Origin: Panopea generosa
Taxonomy: Eukaryota > Mollusca > Bivalvia > Adapedonta > Hiatellidae
Direction: 5' to 3'
Assembly: GCA_029582155.1 (NCBI GenBank)
Contig: CM055902.1
Span: 12,001,041 to 12,065,040, forward strand
DNA length: 64,000 bases
Below are positions 62,601-64,000 of the stretch, in pieces. A model generated the notes under the pieces. That model made no database searches, had not been told where the DNA came from, and worked only from the letters and a program-made list of their open reading frames with translations. Position 1 is the stretch's first letter. Every line of letters begins with the position of its first letter. A program made the position numbers and the translations under genes.

Positions 62601-62911
62601 CTTGTGGAAGTGATGTTGTGGGGTGAGGTTTTGATATGTTATAAAACATCTTTTTTTTTATAAAACAAAACAAAAACTATTTTCTTTCTAACCCTAATAT
62701 CACAAACCTTGAGATCCAACCCTAATGACACTAAAAAAGAATGAAAAAAGGTTAAAAAAAAGTCAAAGAAAAATGTGAAGAAAATTAAATTAACCCCACA
62801 ATGCCATTTGCACGGGTATTCGCACTTGTGGGGTGAACATTGCACCCCACAAGTACCAAAAAACCCCACAAGACCATTCTCTACTGGCAACTCAACCCAC
62901 AAGTGCTGCTC

Positions 62912-62912
62912 C

Positions 62913-62960
<48 letters not shown>
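62912..62960. repeat. (CAGA)n array
   Basis: About 12 uninterrupted CAGA/ACAG units. Confidence 0.97.
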
Positions 62961-63006
62961 TAAAAAATAAATAAATCGATAAATAAATAGTTAAAAAAAA
63001 ATAAAA

Positions 63007-63058
63007 TGAATGAATGAATGAATGAATGAATGAATGAATGAATGAATGAATGAATGAA

Positions 63059-63108
<50 letters not shown>
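63007..63108. repeat. (GAAT)n to (AAAT)n array
   Basis: About 13 GAAT units followed directly by about 12 AAAT units, again a one-base change of motif. Repeats of Ile, Phe and His in minus-strand translation are artefacts. Confidence 0.97.
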
Positions 63109-63114
<6 letters not shown>

Positions 63115-63655
63115 TAACCGTATGTAAAAATATTATAAGATAAGCACCGACCAAAACGGCCAAGCTGGTTTAGACAATTTGGGTTCATTACATAAAAATT
63201 AAATTGAGTGCAGGTATTGTTATCAAATCAATACACAAGGCCAACACATTGCTCTTATATAGCGCATATTCATTTGCTAATAGTATTTATAAGTGAAGTT
63301 TTAATCGGTATGTAAGCCTTAATAGAATATAAGTACATTCATTTGTGTATGGTTACGATAATATATCATTATAACCGTAATGCTATCATATGTAATCTTA
63401 TAAACAGCGTATCGACTGTATTGGTCATTATGCACTATTAACAAACTAACTGATGCCATGAATCCCAAACAACATTTAAATATTGATGGTAGTAGTTATA
63501 ATTCAATGTTTTATTCAGCAATATGTGTAATAATATAGATGATCAGTCGAGTTCTTATTTACCGTCGCGCTTTAAACTGGTCATTTTGGCGAGCATATAT
63601 CGATAACCAGATCACACCGCTCTTAATTATGAAATGTGAATTCAAGTGCCCCTGC

Positions 63656-63773
63656 TAAACGTTCTGGTCGCTGATTGGATAAACGCTTAGATAGTCCAAT
63701 CAGCAACCGAAACGCTTTTTTAATCGTAAGCGTTTAGCGTTCGTTTACTAGGCGTTTCCAACGCGTTTCGGCC
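63656..63773. other. P right subterminal region with hairpin and GCGTTT motifs
   Basis: GGTCGCTGATTGGA near 63667 pairs at 13 of 14 positions with TCCAATCAGCAACC about 15 bases later, and AAACGCTT sits in the loop. AACGCTTTTTT, AAGCGTTTAGCGTTCGTTT and GGCGTTTCCAACGCGTTTCG follow, up to the terminal repeat. The motifs echo the left end. Confidence 0.6.
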
Positions 63774-63798
63774 CGGTAATAAAACGGTTCCCGTACTG

Positions 63799-63935
63799 TA
63801 TATACGACTCTCCGTCAATCTCAACATAGCAATTATATCTCTACATAACTTCTCATCATAATATTAACAATTACAGACCAATTCTGTATCTATTCACTTT
63901 GTGAATATCAGAATAAGGATCAACAAAATTAAATT
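63799..63935 (+). repeat. Repeat D, copy 2, right part
   Basis: TATATACGACTCTCCGTCAA, TAGCAATTATATCTCTACAT and CACTTTGTGAATATCAGAAT match 47591-47720 of copy 1. The left and right parts of copy 2 join at the position expected from copy 1 if P and one TA are removed. Confidence 0.88.
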
Positions 63936-64000
63936 AAACTTATTTATTTATTTTTTTTAAATTTCCGAGAGTTTTATTTTCTCCATTCACAATTCAAACA

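Larger units (their letters stand above)
55858..63798. mobile_element. Element P: 7.94-kb insertion with 25-bp perfect terminal inverted repeats
   Basis: The left end CAGTACGGGAACCGTTTTAT plus TACCG (55858-55882) is the exact reverse complement of the right end (63774-63798). TA lies directly outside both ends. Alignment to repeat D copy 1 shows that everything between was inserted into D. CAGT ends with a TA target and TIRs of this length fit the Tc1/mariner/pogo group, but 7.9 kb is far too large and I find no transposase. Both ends carry clustered GCGTTT/CGTTTC motifs, like subterminal binding sites. The interior holds microsatellites, a fold-back element and a SINE, so much of its length may be secondary insertion. 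The class is inferred only from the ends. Confidence 0.8.

Overview
The window looks like AT-rich, gene-poor, repeat-dense chromosomal DNA from an animal, most probably a bivalve mollusc. The assignment rests on several tRNA-derived SINE families of bivalve type (recalled, not searched), an animal LINE with an L1-type ORF1 and an endonuclease/RT ORF2, a mariner remnant, and many mini- and microsatellites. I found no convincing host protein-coding exon, no functional tRNA or rRNA gene, no CRISPR array and no bacterial gene organisation. Most open frames are short and fall in repeats or AT-rich filler.

Layout. 1-8 kb: AT-rich filler, a copy of a repeat called R1 (3.1 kb) and two full-length SINEs (4.5 and 5.6 kb). 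8.1-9.3 kb: a three-level nest, a SINE inside a MITE-like element (X) inside a mariner transposase remnant. 13.5-15.3 kb: another SINE, then a 471-bp direct repeat around a 556-bp core. 16.0-16.85 kb: a SINE whose tail starts a 300-bp tandem duplication. 18.9-24.1 kb: the main coding feature, a nearly complete LINE (ORF1, ORF2, 3' end with hairpin). 25.3-28.1 kb: a 65-bp satellite of 43 monomers that begins inside a truncated SINE. 28.2-50 kb: mostly featureless AT-rich DNA with degraded SINEs, a 167-bp duplication (36.4 kb), minisatellites (37.2, 41.8 kb) and the first copy of repeat D (46.8 kb). 50.2-54 kb: a 47-bp minisatellite and two near-identical X copies bracketing 2.2 kb. 55.0-63.9 kb: a second copy of repeat D, split by a 7.94-kb insertion (P) with 25-bp perfect terminal inverted repeats and an apparent TA target duplication. 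P carries a trinucleotide tract, tetranucleotide arrays, a SINE and a fold-back element built from a motif repeated every 32-33 bp.

How the parts relate. The only proteins that could work together are LINE ORF1 (RNA-binding) and ORF2 (endonuclease/reverse transcriptase). A stop codon in the same frame and a one-base frameshift separate the endonuclease N-terminus from the rest, so this copy is probably inactive. The SINEs would have needed some LINE's reverse transcriptase; nothing here shows it was this one. The most unusual objects are the fold-back element at 60.1-61.0 kb, the P insertion that contains it, the X pair with exchanged flanks, and the satellite-SINE junction. All comparisons were made by eye within the window.
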